Positions 9,385-17,805 of a stretch of DNA of 39,277 nucleotides are shown here, in pieces; positions within the stretch are counted from its first letter, which is position 1; every line of letters starts with the position of its first letter. The translations under genes were made by a program, and so were the position numbers. Below the pieces are notes generated by a model, which saw only the letters and a program-made list of their open reading frames with translations, did not search any database and was not told the origin of the DNA. This stretch comes from Microscillaceae bacterium (lineage in GTDB: Bacteria > Bacteroidota > Bacteroidia > Cytophagales > Microscillaceae): positions 1-39,277 of the forward strand of contig JAAUUB010000012.1 of assembly GCA_012031215.1 (NCBI GenBank). The letters run 5' to 3'.

Positions 9385-9686
9385 AAATCAGCAGTTTTCA
9401 AACACACAATAAGAATTTATTATAAAAATGTGCCAAAGCCTTCAATGGGAAGAGGAAACCCATCAGTGAAATAAATTTAAAGAATATCCGCTGGCTTCAT
9501 CAATTATATAAACCTCTTCATTGCAAATTAAACACAAATTGACGGCAATCAAAAAAAAACCAGCCGCACCTGTCTTATCAGCGACTATCCCAGGGCTTAA
9601 TTTTTCTTCGAGAATGGATTTGCAAGCCAATTTGGTAAAGAGAAGAACTTACACTAATTTCACTATTCAAATCAAGACTTCAAAAT

Positions 9687-10081
9687 ATGTATATTTCCAA
9701 ACAACTGTTTTGCTGGATATGCCTGGGAATACTGGGGCTTTCAGCTTGCGAAGGGCAAAACCAGGCGGTACTTTCGGCCAAGGACTTTCAACAAAAAAAT
9801 AAAAGCCACGGCCGGAGTGCAATTATTGGATGTGCGTAGCCCGGAGGAGTTTGCGCAGGGCTATATCTCCGGAGCCAAAAACATCAACTACAGTTCATTG
9901 GATTTTCGGACGCAGGTCGCCAAATTGGACAAAAAAACGCCCGGTCTTTGTCTATTGCCTGAGCGGCATCCGAAGTGGGCGGGCGGCTAGTATCTTGCGC
10001 GAAATGGGCTTTGAGGTCCAAGACCTTGCGGGCGGCTTCAGGGCCTGGTCCAGCCAGGGCCTACCCATCGAAAAGCCCTGA
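9687..10081 (+). CDS. Rhodanese-like domain lipoprotein, two homopolymer frameshifts
   Basis: A single rhodanese module anchored as a lipoprotein. From ATG 9687 the frame gives a signal sequence ending in the lipobox LSAC. The shift at 9793-9799 (A7; six A restore the frame) leads into LLDVRSPEEFAQGYISGA, and a second at 9931-9937 (A7) leads into the active-site loop VYCLSGIRSGRAA, whose cysteine would carry the persulfide. It ends AGGFRAWSSQGLP, as rhodaneses do. The repaired length is about 130 residues, normal for one module after a signal peptide. The native role may be sulfane-sulfur handling in the periplasm. It is followed after 33 bases by the small gene at 10115 and after that by a CxxCH lipoprotein, all on the same strand, so an operon is likely. 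Confidence 0.85.
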
Positions 10082-10114
10082 GCTTATTTTTAACCATTTG
10101 AAAACAAAAGCAAA

Positions 10115-10291
10115 ATGGAAAATATTGACCCGCAAATCTACACTGAGATTGAGCAGATGATTAGCAGTTCGGACAGCGTCGTGGGCATTGATGCCAAGAA
10201 AACCCACATCATCATTATCCACAAACTGATGGCGATTGAAAAACGCCTGGCTGCCCTAGAAGCCGCCCTGCCAACCGAAAAGCAGGAATAA
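10115..10291 (+). CDS. Small conserved-looking protein, 58 residues, function unknown
   Basis: ATG 10115 to TAA 10289-10291. The product has an acidic start (MENIDPQIYTEIEQM), then SSSDSVVGIDAKKTH, an IIII stretch and a helical, charged end (LMAIEKRLAALEA). There is no signal peptide and no known domain I can name; the composition suggests a short helical hairpin or a small dimerising protein. The tight packing (33 bases after the rhodanese gene, 11 bases before the next ATG) and the clean frame support it as a real gene. I believe similar small proteins exist in other Bacteroidota, but this is from memory and would need a search. Confidence 0.65.
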   Translation: MENIDPQIYTEIEQMISSSDSVVGIDAKKTHIIIIHKLMAIEKRLAALEAALPTEKQE

Positions 10292-10302
10292 AACGTACAG
10301 CC

Positions 10303-10899
10303 ATGAAAAATATCCTTCCCTTTGCCCTGGGGCTGTGGGGGGCGGTGGTTTTGTTTCAATGCCAGGCCCCTTCCCAGGAAAAATTTAGTCCCGAAGAAGA
10401 AAAAATATACCTGAGCCGGGGCAAGCAAATTACTGAGGTCAGTTTTGCCGTTTTGAGCAAGGCCCTTTCCGAGGCCATTGCCCAAAAGGGGGTGTCGGGG
10501 GCAGTGGATTATTGCCACTTGAAGGCCTTTCCTTTGATGGATTCGCTGGCCGAGGCCCATCGGGTCATCCTCAAACGAGTGAGCCAAAAAGCCCGCAACC
10601 CAGTGGATGCGCCTGATTCTCTGGAGAAGGTGCTTTTGGAGGCCTATGCCTCCCAAAAGGTCCGAGGGGAGGATTTGCGTCCACAACTGGCCCGGCTGCC
10701 GGGGGGCAAGGTGTTATTCACGGCTCCCATCCTGCTCAAGCCAATGTGCCTCAACTGCCATGGGCTTCCCCAAAAAGACATTGCCCCAGCCACCCTGGCC
10801 CGGATTCAGCAAAAATATCCCCAAGACCTGGCCACAGGCTACCGAATCGGTGATTTGCGCGGCATGTGGGCCATTACATTTTTTGAGAAGCCCCGCTAA
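10303..10899 (+). CDS. Tll0287-like (DUF3365) lipoprotein with CxxCH haem-binding motif
   Basis: A predicted exported lipoprotein of 198 residues with lipobox LFQC near residue 20. The body matches the Tll0287-like/DUF3365 domain: an N-terminal helical region (AVDYCHLKAFPLMDSLAE), then RVSQKARNPVDAPD, where this family has its conserved R-N-P segment, and MCLNCHG near residue 148, a c-type haem attachment site. In this family the domain holds a covalently bound haem and often precedes sensor kinases; here it stands alone. The role may be redox or gas sensing, or electron transfer in the periplasm. It is the third gene of the run starting at 9687. Confidence 0.85.
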   Translation: MKNILPFALGLWGAVVLFQCQAPSQEKFSPEEEKIYLSRGKQITEVSFAVLSKALSEAIAQKGVSGAVDYCHLKAFPLMDSLAEAHRVILKRVSQKARNPVDAPDSLEKVLLEAYASQKVRGEDLRPQLARLPGGKVLFTAPILLKPMCLNCHGLPQKDIAPATLARIQQKYPQDLATGYRIGDLRGMWAITFFEKPR

Positions 10900-10969
10900 A
10901 TCATTCAAAAAAGCCTTTACCCGGTTTTCTTCCAGGCAAAGACTGAGCTTTTGCGCCGTGCTTGGTGTT

Positions 10970-11400
10970 TTATAATTGCCCCATCAGAATCTCAATGACT
11001 TTTTGGATTTGGGAATCTTGGCCCTTGCTCACCGTTTCGGGCCGGTTCATTGCCTTCACATCGGGTTCTAATGGGGTGTTTTCCAGCCATTTGCCGTCCC
11101 AGGGTGGGCATGCCCACTTGCGGAATTCCAAAAACGAGGGTGGCGATTTGTTGGCCACCCGGCGACCAAACTGGCCTGTAATTATGGCCCGGGTGGCGGT
11201 TGAGGGCCGTGGCCGTACCCCCGGACGAAGATACCCGATACAAATCGCCTTGATACGAATACACTATTCTTGGCCATCGGGCGAGATAGCCGGATAGCGA
11301 AGCCAAAGGGGGGATTTCTGGGCCCACACCTGGCTCAGGAGACTGCCTATTATCCAAAAGCAAAAACTTTAAGCATCTCAAAGGTTTTAAATACAATAAA
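10970..11400 (-). pseudogene. Remnant of a tricorn-like S41 peptidase with a large internal deletion
   Basis: Both ends of one large protein are fused here. The upstream part (about 11390-11150), read across frames, shows a signal sequence (FWIIGSLLSQVWAQ), then KSPLWLRYPAISPDGQ and IVYSYQGDLYRVSSSGG, RPVWSPGGQQIA: the first blades of the TolB/tricorn beta-propeller. The downstream part (11160-10970) has DGKWLENTPLEPDVK, NRPETVSKGQDSQ and VIEILMGQL, the C-terminal tail of S41 tricorn-type peptidases (usually about 1,000 residues). Everything between, including the PDZ and catalytic domains, is missing. There are also frame breaks and an in-frame stop near the signal peptide. It cannot make an active enzyme. 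Confidence 0.8.
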
Positions 11401-11617
11401 AGATTATTTTGTCGATTATTTTATCTAAAAAAGAGGTTCTGGGCAAAGAGATAAGCCTACTTTTCTTAAAAAATTTGTTTGTAGAAGATAAGGTCTCTTC
11501 GGTGTATTTTTTCAAGAAAAAATACTTTCTTTGAAAAGCTTAAAAAAACATACGCAACTAGCTTTCGTACCCTACTTTTTAGTATAATTTACGTTAAGAC
11601 GCTTAAAAACAATTGCT

Positions 11618-12468
11618 ATGAGGCACACACGCTTATTTTTTCCTCTCTTTTTAGGCATTTGGGGCTTTTTTTCTCTTACAGCCCAGGCCCAGGAAGATGA
11701 GTTTCAGGTCTTGAAAGTGAACAATGGAAAAATCATCGTGGCCGAGACCGGAGCCGTGCTTCAAAAGGGAGATGTGATTTTGATAGACGACATCTTGTAT
11801 TTTAGCACCGATTCAACGGAGGCAGCACTTTTCAATCCGGAGAGAGGGCTTCTTGTATTAAGGCCCACCAAAGTACTGGGCGGCAGCACCCGGGCGATGG
11901 AAGATGAATATTGGGCCAAAGAAAATATGCAAACCCTGCAAAACTTATCCCTTTCGCGAACACAGCTTATTCTGAACGAGCGCGACTTGCTGGCGCACTT
12001 TTCCGAAGGCCAGTATTTTATTTTTGGGGGTTCTATCAAGCTGATTATCAATCCTAAATACCTCCCTTTGGGGCCAGATAAATACTTTATGATAAAGTAT
12101 GTTTATGAGCAGAAAATCATTGAAAAAAACTACCTCACCAACTGGATACTTTGTTCATTATCCAGGATTCACTTTTTCAGTTAGGAAGCACCCGCATCAA
12201 TGTCCAGCAGGCCCGCGATTTTGAGATTTTTTATACCGATACCAGCAAACAGGCCGCCCAAAAGCTTAGTAATTTTTTTCCAGTCTTTCTGAACGATGCC
12301 CAACTTGAACAGGAGATAGGCCCAATGATAAGGGCTTTACAAACTCGTGAAATCAATGCCGAATCTCTGGCAGACAATATTATTGCGTATTTTAATGAAT
12401 TTTATGAGGCCCAACCTGTGAAACTAGATGTGATGGATTGGCTACGGGAAAAGTATGGCATTCGCTAA
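11618..12468 (+). CDS. Secreted protein of unknown function, one frameshift
   Basis: I do not recognise the family. A signal peptide (FLGIWGFFSLTAQAQ) is followed by a beta-rich segment (FQVLKVNNGKIIVAETG, VLQKGDVILIDDIL), a helical stretch after about residue 95, and a second beta region (EGQYFIFGGSIKLI). The frame breaks at 12144-12145: one more G gives YLTNWDTLFIIQDSLFQLG and joins the second part, which ends MDWLREKYGIR. The joined length is about 283 residues. The start of the mature part resembles the first beta-strands of SH3-like or FHA-like modules only loosely, so I give no function. It stands alone; the 200 bases before it are AT-rich and probably carry its promoter. Confidence 0.75.
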
Positions 12469-12903
12469 CTTTATGCTACTTTCCGGTTTACTCTAATTTT
12501 TGAAGCAGAAATAGTAGTTTTCGGTTCTGAGGCCAAGTTGAGATATTTTGCCCCAATCTTGCTTGTTGCGAAAGAAATTCAGGCGAAAAACTGCGAAAAA
12601 GTACCCATTCCCTTACAAGTACGCAAAATTCGTGTTTTGCCCTCTTAAACTCTTGGGGGTGCAACGCTCGCCTTCATAAAGAGCCTTTCTGGCGAACGAT
12701 TTTACTTATTCGTCAGAAAGGCGAAAATTTTGGGGGTGTAAAGTTCTTTCCGTGCATAGTTTGTTAGGCTGTTGGGAGGTCGAGTAAGCGGGTCTTGGTT
12801 ACAGGCAAAAGTACGGGCCTGGGCGAACGTTTTTCTAGGAAACGTTACTTTTTAAACCTCTTCCCGTATTGTAGAAAAATAATTAACCAAAATTCTTCAA
12901 AGT
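12469..12903. other. 435-base intergenic region with an inverted repeat and short direct repeats
   Basis: No gene is supported. The motif TGGGGGTG(C/T)AA occurs twice (about 12653-12663 and 12730-12741) on either side of the hairpin at 12684-12721, and GGCGAA/GCGAAA words recur. This could be an untranslated RNA, a decayed mobile repeat or a long leader of the gene at 12904. Confidence 0.4.
12684..12721. repeat. 13-base-pair inverted repeat (stem-loop)
   Basis: CCTTTCTGGCGAA (12684-12696) pairs with TTCGTCAGAAAGG (12709-12721) with a single G-T pair around a 12-base loop. No T run follows, so an intrinsic terminator is unlikely. Confidence 0.6.
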
Positions 12904-13155
12904 ATGAGAAAGATATCCGGATACGTATTTTGCAAACTCACCAGCCGTGTTTTGCACAATCCTATCGTGTATTGGTTTGAAAAAGATGGACACATCCAGG
13001 AGAAAGTAATGGGCACGCAATCAGAGGGCAAGTTTGAAGTGGACATCCCCGAGGCCTTGGATAAGTTGTACGTGGCCAATCGGGGCTACAGTGTTCGTGA
13101 AATAAAACTCTCCACCCATACCCAAAAGGTCTTGGTCTATTTGAGCAAAGATTGA
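12904..13155 (+). CDS. Small cytoplasmic protein resembling a lone carboxypeptidase-regulatory-like domain
   Basis: A protein of 83 residues with no signal peptide. Its pattern (ISGYVFCKLTSRVL, then PIVYWFEKDG, then QSEGKFEVDIPEAL, then LYVANRGYSVREIKL, and a final VLVYLSK) follows the strand order of CarboxypepD_reg-like/CNA-B beta-sandwiches: G-x-V, a variable loop, G-x-F, GY and a last hydrophobic strand. Such domains normally lie in exported proteins, so a short version without an export signal is odd. The function is unknown. It ends directly before a strong terminator, so it is transcribed as its own unit. Confidence 0.7.
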   Translation: MRKISGYVFCKLTSRVLHNPIVYWFEKDGHIQEKVMGTQSEGKFEVDIPEALDKLYVANRGYSVREIKLSTHTQKVLVYLSKD

Positions 13156-13179
13156 GCTGCTGTTCAGATAAGGCTTTTT

Positions 13180-13223
13180 AAACTCCGAAACCGCTTGTTT
13201 AGGCTTGGTTTCGGAGTTTTTTT
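13180..13223 (+). terminator. Rho-independent terminator after the small gene at 12904
   Basis: AAACTCCGAAACC (13180-13192) pairs perfectly with GGTTTCGGAGTTT (13207-13219), 13 base pairs with a 14-base loop, and runs into T to 13223. Confidence 0.9.
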
Positions 13224-13239
13224 ATAAAGATGGGGTGTG

Positions 13240-14184
13240 TCAGTGGATAATCACGATGTACTTACTGTCCACTTCCACACTGTTGAGCTGCACTTCGTAT
13301 TCTCCTCCCAGTACCTCAAAAACATTATTTTTGATGATATTTGACAAGTGAATCAGGGGCAGGTCATTGGCCTGACGGCCAAAAGGGTCTTCTATTTCTT
13401 CGGAAATCACCTCTACCCCCACCAACGCATACGAAATCAAGGCTACCGTTGGGATGGTATAATACAAAAGCGAACTGACAATGCCAAAAGGCAGGCTCAG
13501 GACATAAATCAGGATAAAGGTTTTGATATAGCTATTGTGTGAAAAAGGAATGGGCGTGTTCTTGATGCGCTCACAAATACCCAGCGAATCAATCAAACCC
13601 TGAATATGGGTCTTGAGGCTGAGCTTGTCTATTTCGGAAAAAAGCCCAGCTTTCACCCGCTTTTCTACGGCCTCAAAGATGAGTTGGGCAATGTAGAGCG
13701 GGACGTGGTTCGCTTTTTTGAGGCCTTTGGCATAGGCTTCATCCCAGATTTCCAATTCTTCTAGGTTGACCGCTTCGCGCAGGTGGCCTTGCAAAGCGGT
13801 GGCAAAATTGGCAATCTGGACGGCAAAAAACTGTCGGTCTTGTTTGGCCTCCGCAGGGAGCAAAGCGTTGAGATTGACCGAAAGTGTGCGCGAATGATTT
13901 ATCAAAGACCCCCAGGCCTGTCGGCCTTCCCACCATTTGTTATAAGAAGAATTGAGCCGAAACACGAGCATCAAGCTCAAAATCACCCCTAAAAGCGAGA
14001 AAAAGAGCGGGTTAATGACAATTTGATTATTAAACACCTCGATATCTACCAAGACCAGTGCCGTAGTATAGAGCGTAATGTAAAAAATATCCCGAAAGAG
14101 GATACGGGTGGTATAGGCACGATTAAAACTGAGGTAAATCTTGATGAGGGTGTTTGACCAATTTTTGGTATCGTATAAAATCAT
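13240..14184 (-). CDS. Bestrophin-family (UPF0187) anion channel
   Basis: A bacterial bestrophin-like membrane protein, expected to form a pentameric anion channel in the inner membrane. The 314 residues from MILYDTKNW (the frame is open to 14220, but this internal ATG matches family N-termini) include LVDIEVF in the first helix region and FFSLLGVILSLMLVFRLNSSYNKWWEGR, the family hallmark with its R-x-N-x-x-Y-x-x-W-W-E pattern. A second helix pair lies near the C-terminus (PFGIVSSLLYYTIP), followed by EVISEEIEDPFGRQANDLPL, the acidic, glycine-bearing segment conserved in bestrophins. The ion carried in this organism is not known. It may share a transcript with the PAS genes upstream, but the 170-base gap argues against this. 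Confidence 0.9.
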   Translation of the reverse strand: MILYDTKNWSNTLIKIYLSFNRAYTTRILFRDIFYITLYTTALVLVDIEVFNNQIVINPLFFSLLGVILSLMLVFRLNSSYNKWWEGRQAWGSLINHSRTLSVNLNALLPAEAKQDRQFFAVQIANFATALQGHLREAVNLEELEIWDEAYAKGLKKANHVPLYIAQLIFEAVEKRVKAGLFSEIDKLSLKTHIQGLIDSLGICERIKNTPIPFSHNSYIKTFILIYVLSLPFGIVSSLLYYTIPTVALISYALVGVEVISEEIEDPFGRQANDLPLIHLSNIIKNNVFEVLGGEYEVQLNSVEVDSKYIVIIH

Positions 14185-14351
14185 ATACAAAGAAAGCAAA
14201 TGTAGGCCGGATAGTGCCAAAACTTAGCCAAAGATAAAGGCATTTGGGACAAGGGGCAAATCAGGGGCTTGCTTTTTGGCAGGGCCACCAATCAAAAAAG
14301 GGGAGACTGCCCGGGCAAAATCTCCACTTTATTAGGCAAAATCTCTCTCTA

Positions 14352-14744
14352 TTACAAAATCGCCTTTATGAAAGTCAATTTGTGCGCTTTGTCATTGATT
14401 TTATCCGAAAAACCTGCATCCACGTCTATTCGGATGCGGTTACCGCTTTTGCCCAGGATTTCAAATTTCTCAAAAATCTCAATCTGAATCTCAATGAACT
14501 GGTCGTGCATTTCTTTCAGGTCATCCTGGTTGGGTTCGGGCACCACCATCAGAAAGCTCTTGCCCAGCATTTCTTCCCGGGCATAGCCAGTGATTTTGAG
14601 GTAGTTTTGGTTCATTCCTACGTACAGGCCATTTTCATCCGTAACACAAATGCCAAGGGGGGAAGTCTCGATAATTTCCGCAAATTTTTCGGGAGCCGCT
14701 TCTACGGCATCTTTTACTCTCTGGGTTTCGGTAAGGTCAATCAT
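14352..14744 (-). CDS. Short single-PAS-domain protein
   Basis: A 130-residue protein that is almost entirely one PAS domain: ETSPLGICVTDENGLYVGMNQNY and ITGYAREEMLGKSF match the PAS core, with the beta-strand/PAC part (EIFEKFEILGKSGNRIRIDVDAG) after it. There is no kinase, GGDEF, methyl-accepting or DNA-binding domain. It starts 68 bases after the stop of the GAF-PAS gene, in the same direction, so the two are probably co-transcribed. It may bind a small ligand or partner with the larger protein. Confidence 0.85.
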   Translation of the reverse strand: MIDLTETQRVKDAVEAAPEKFAEIIETSPLGICVTDENGLYVGMNQNYLKITGYAREEMLGKSFLMVVPEPNQDDLKEMHDQFIEIQIEIFEKFEILGKSGNRIRIDVDAGFSDKINDKAHKLTFIKAIL

Positions 14745-14811
14745 CGCAAAGAAATTAAAAGGTGAAGAATATTGAAATTAAGCGCAAATACATCATACAG
14801 CCTGCCTGCCC

Positions 14812-16222
14812 TCAGGAAGCCTTATCGGTGCGAATGGCAGAGGGTTCATTTTGCATTTGGGCAATGAGACGGTCTTTTTCTTCCAGTTCGGCTTTGAGAG
14901 CTTTGATGCGAACATAGGCCTTGTCCTGAATGGTTTTGGTGCGTTCACGAAGCAGGGCTTCATTTTGCCGAATGATACGCTGTTTATCGAGCAGGGCCAT
15001 TTGCTGTTCTTTTTCCAGGGTGATGTCGTAAGCGATTTTTAAAACGCGCTTTATCTTTTGTTGCTGGTCCAGAATAGGATAGTAAGTGCCTCTAATCCAG
15101 CGGGTTTCTCCATTCTTGGTTTTTCGGGGAAACTCGCCCGAAACGACCCGCCCTTGCCTCAGGTTTTGCCACAGCCTTTGATACTCCTCGCTTAGGGCTT
15201 CGGCCTCGTTCACGGTGGCATTGTGGTGCTGGCCGATGAGTTCGGCCTTGGCATAGCCCAGGAAGCGCAGCATGTTGAAATTGGCTTTAACAAAATGGCC
15301 TTCCGGATTCAGTTCGGCAGAAAGTGAAGATTGGTCGATGGCGTGCAGGGTGTCTTCTAGGTCTTTGTTGAGGCGGGCCATTTCTTCCTGGGTGGCCTGG
15401 AGTTCTTCCATATTTTGGCGCAGTTCTTCATCCTGGGCCTGGAGTTCTTCCGTTTGTTCGCGGGTAGCGGTTAGCAATACCCTGGTGCGTTCATTGATGC
15501 GTGTAATGATGACCGTAGAGGCCAATACTTGGGAAAGTCGCTCCACAAACTCAATCTCATGGGGTGCAATAGGCTTCAATGAGGCAATTTCTAATACCCC
15601 AATGGCTTCATCATTGTCGCGCAGAGGGCAAATCAACAAATAGCGGGGGGGGGCTTCGCCCAGGCCGGAGGTGATGGAGAGATAGTCTTCGGGAATATTT
15701 TCAAGATAAGCGGTTTTTTCTTCCAAGAAGACCTGCCCCACTAAGCCTTCGGCAAAATCATCTTCAACAAGGAGCTGTTTTTGGAAGTATTTCTTGCGGT
15801 TGTAGGCATAGCAAGCAACGAGACGGAGATAATGTTCGGATTCGGACATCGATTCCAGCAAAAAAAGCCCGCCTTGCACAGCCCCCAGGGACGGAATCAA
15901 ATTGGCCAAAATCTGGTCGCCCATTTCTTTTTGGGTCTCATAATTTTGGCGAAGTACTTCGGTAAATTTGGCCAGGTTTTGCGAAACCCAATTGCGCTGT
16001 GCTTCGGCTTGGGCCAAGCGGTTGATTTCGGCCTGCATCTTTTGGAGATTATCTGCCAGGCTGTTCGCATAGAGATAGGCCCCCCCGATATTCGGCTCGG
16101 GTACTGTTATGGCGGAGTTGCTCTATATACGCATTGGCCTGGGCCATTTCCTCCTTCATTTGGGCTATCTGGGATTCAAGTGCGGCCAAAAGCTTTTTTT
16201 GGGTATTTTTGAAAAGTAACAT
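14812..16222 (-). CDS. Coiled-coil GAF-PAS sensory protein without output domain, one frameshift
   Basis: The repaired protein has about 469 residues. From M at 16222 (MLLFKNTQKKLLAALES) a short coiled coil leads to a frame break at 16080-16086 (C7; six C restore EYRGAYLYANSLADNLQKM). After that come a GAF domain at about 85-245 (GGLFLLESMSE, GLVGQVF, LLICPLRDNDEAIGVLEIAS), a coiled coil at about 247-290 (QTEELQAQDEELRQ, MEELQATQEEM), a PAS/PAC unit at about 290-405 (FVKANFNMLRFLGYAKAEL, TKNGETRWIRGTYYPI), and a final coiled coil. This arrangement is common at the front of Bacteroidota sensor kinases, but here the protein stops before any kinase, cyclase or DNA-binding part. It probably works through a partner. 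Confidence 0.87.
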
Positions 16223-16516
16223 CACATTTAAAAAAACTAATATTTGCTTATATACCACAAAATCCAGGCAAAGTATTTTTGATGAGAAGGCTCTTTTCAA
16301 TAACTTGCTTTGACAGACTTGGCCACAAATGCTTTTATAACGAAAATGCTTTGCCGATGGGTTTTCAAATAAAAAGATAAAAGCTTTAATTTCAAAGGCA
16401 AATGACAATATAGCATCGGCTAATGCTCTTTTTATTTTCTATCCGGGAACAAAGACCGTGCGCAAATTTCCGTTTTTTCCCTTGATTTCTTTTCATTTCT
16501 GATTATCGAGTACCTT
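16223..16516. other. Divergent intergenic region between the GAF-PAS gene and aat
   Basis: An AT-rich stretch between divergently transcribed genes. It must carry promoters for both, but no exact TAnnTTTG element stands out. The open frame continuing upstream of 16222 has no protein-like pattern. Confidence 0.4.
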
Positions 16517-17203
16517 ATGTTTTATCATTTCTTGGATACGTCTTTGTATTTTCCGCCTCTCGAGCAAGCCGACGAAGAAGGAATACTGGCCCTGGGAGGC
16601 GATTTGTCCTTGCCTCGCCTGCTTTTGGCATATCGTTCGGGCATTTTTCCCTGGTATTCCCCTGGCGAGCCCATCATTTGGTGGGCCCCAGACCCCCGGT
16701 TTGTGCTATATCCTCACCAATTGCGTGTAAGCAAAAGTATGCGGCCTTATCTCAATGGGAAGCATTACCAAGTAAGTCTTGACCAGGACTTTGCAGCCGT
16801 GATTTCGGCCTGCCGGCATACACCTCGCCCAGGGCAATCGGGCACCTGGATCACGGATGAGATGCAAAAGGCATATATCGCATTGCACGAAGCTGGCTAT
16901 GCCCATTCGGTTGAAGTTTGGCAAGAAACAGTGCTGGTGGGCGGGCTTTACGGGGTTTCAATGGGGGGGTGTTTTTTTGGTGAATCAATGTTTAGCCGGG
17001 CCAGCAATGCCTCTAAGACGGGCTTTATCAAATTAGTGCAGTTACTAAGCCACAAAGGTTTTACGCTCATTGATTGCCAGGTGTATACCCAACACCTTGA
17101 GAGCCTGGGAGGACAAAACGTGGCCCGGGAGAGGTTTATGGAAGACTTGTCGCAGGCATTGGCGCAAGCTACTTGGCAGGGCCGCTGGACAGGCGCTATG
17201 TGA
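16517..17203 (+). CDS. aat: Leucyl/phenylalanyl-tRNA-protein transferase
   Basis: Adds Leu or Phe from charged tRNA to the N-terminus of proteins that begin with Lys or Arg, marking them for ClpS/ClpAP. At 228 residues it has the usual family length. Conserved blocks are GILALGGDLSLPRLLLAY near the start, GIFPWYSPGEPIIWWAPDPR near residue 43, and GGLYGVSMGGCFFGESMFS near residue 145, all typical of Aat. It is a monocistronic cytoplasmic gene, ending 9 bases before the stop of the convergent gene at 17213. ClpS is encoded about 4 kb downstream at 21028. Confidence 0.96.
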   Translation: MFYHFLDTSLYFPPLEQADEEGILALGGDLSLPRLLLAYRSGIFPWYSPGEPIIWWAPDPRFVLYPHQLRVSKSMRPYLNGKHYQVSLDQDFAAVISACRHTPRPGQSGTWITDEMQKAYIALHEAGYAHSVEVWQETVLVGGLYGVSMGGCFFGESMFSRASNASKTGFIKLVQLLSHKGFTLIDCQVYTQHLESLGGQNVARERFMEDLSQALAQATWQGRWTGAM

Positions 17204-17212
17204 TAAGCCTAT

Positions 17213-17698
17213 CTAGTCATCGTCCTGAGAAGAGGCCGGAGGACTTGGGGTGCTTTGGAGAAGTTCAGGATGACGAATCAGCCCTCCCGAATGCCCGGTT
17301 CGGGCCATCATAAAAAAGACTACCAAAGCCAAGACCAGCACCGAGGAACTGGCCAGCGTGGCAAAGCGATGCTTGCGCCAGGAAAAATAAAAGGCCAGCA
17401 GAGATAGTGCTCCCAGTGCCAACATGAGGGCCACGCTTAGCTCCGCCATTTCTTCGTGTTCGTGGATGAGGTCGTGGCTTACCTGGGCTTCGTATTTTTC
17501 TTCCAAGATTTCTTCGGCGGCTTCCCCCGAACGGTCAACCGGAATGGTGATCAAGGCCGCAACTATGAAAGTCAGTAAAGCTGCCTGGGTAAGGCTACGA
17601 TTGGCTCGGAGAAGCCCAAAAACCAGCAAAACAAGCCCAAAAAGAGCTCCTAGAATAGGGATGTGATTCAAAAGTAGGTGAATCTGTGCGCCGTTCAT
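17213..17698 (-). CDS. Four-helix inner-membrane protein of unknown function
   Basis: A protein of about 161 residues starting at MNGAQIHLLLNHIPILGAL (an in-frame ATG lies upstream at 17746, but this one begins the first membrane helix). Four hydrophobic helices are visible (LGALFGLVLLVFGLL; LLTFIVAALITIPV; ALMLALGALSLLAFYF; SSVLVLALVVFFMMA), with a charged, His-rich loop (HDLIHEHEEMAEL) between helices 2 and 3. The N-terminal NHIP motif and paired histidines resemble small haem- or metal-binding DUF2231-type membrane proteins, but I am not certain of the family. The YHS-domain gene lies upstream on the same strand. Confidence 0.75.
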   Translation of the reverse strand: MNGAQIHLLLNHIPILGALFGLVLLVFGLLRANRSLTQAALLTFIVAALITIPVDRSGEAAEEILEEKYEAQVSHDLIHEHEEMAELSVALMLALGALSLLAFYFSWRKHRFATLASSSVLVLALVVFFMMARTGHSGGLIRHPELLQSTPSPPASSQDDD

Positions 17699-17711
17699 CT
17701 TGTTTTTTTGG

Positions 17712-17719
17712 CAAAAATA
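17712..17719 (-). promoter_or_regulatory. Possible -7 element of the gene at 17698
   Basis: TATTTTTG on the minus strand matches the Bacteroidota TAnnTTTG -7 consensus, 13 bases before the chosen start codon. This implies a very short leader. I could not place a -33 TTTG at good spacing. Confidence 0.3.
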
Positions 17720-17805
17720 GCCCTCCTTTTGGCATTTTTTATACACAAAAACCTAAGGATAAAAAAAATAATGGCGGCCCGGAAGATTCAAAAGTTCAGC
17801 CTTGT

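Noticed and set aside
7180-9474. 764-codon open frame on the plus strand opposite the TonB-dependent receptor
   Set aside because: Its translation has no domain pattern and mirrors the receptor's codon use; the receptor on the other strand is complete with signal peptide, plug, barrel and terminator.
16223-16408. N-terminal extension of the GAF-PAS protein to 16408
   Set aside because: The extra 62 codons are Phe/Ile/Lys-rich from AT-rich intergenic DNA with no protein-like pattern.
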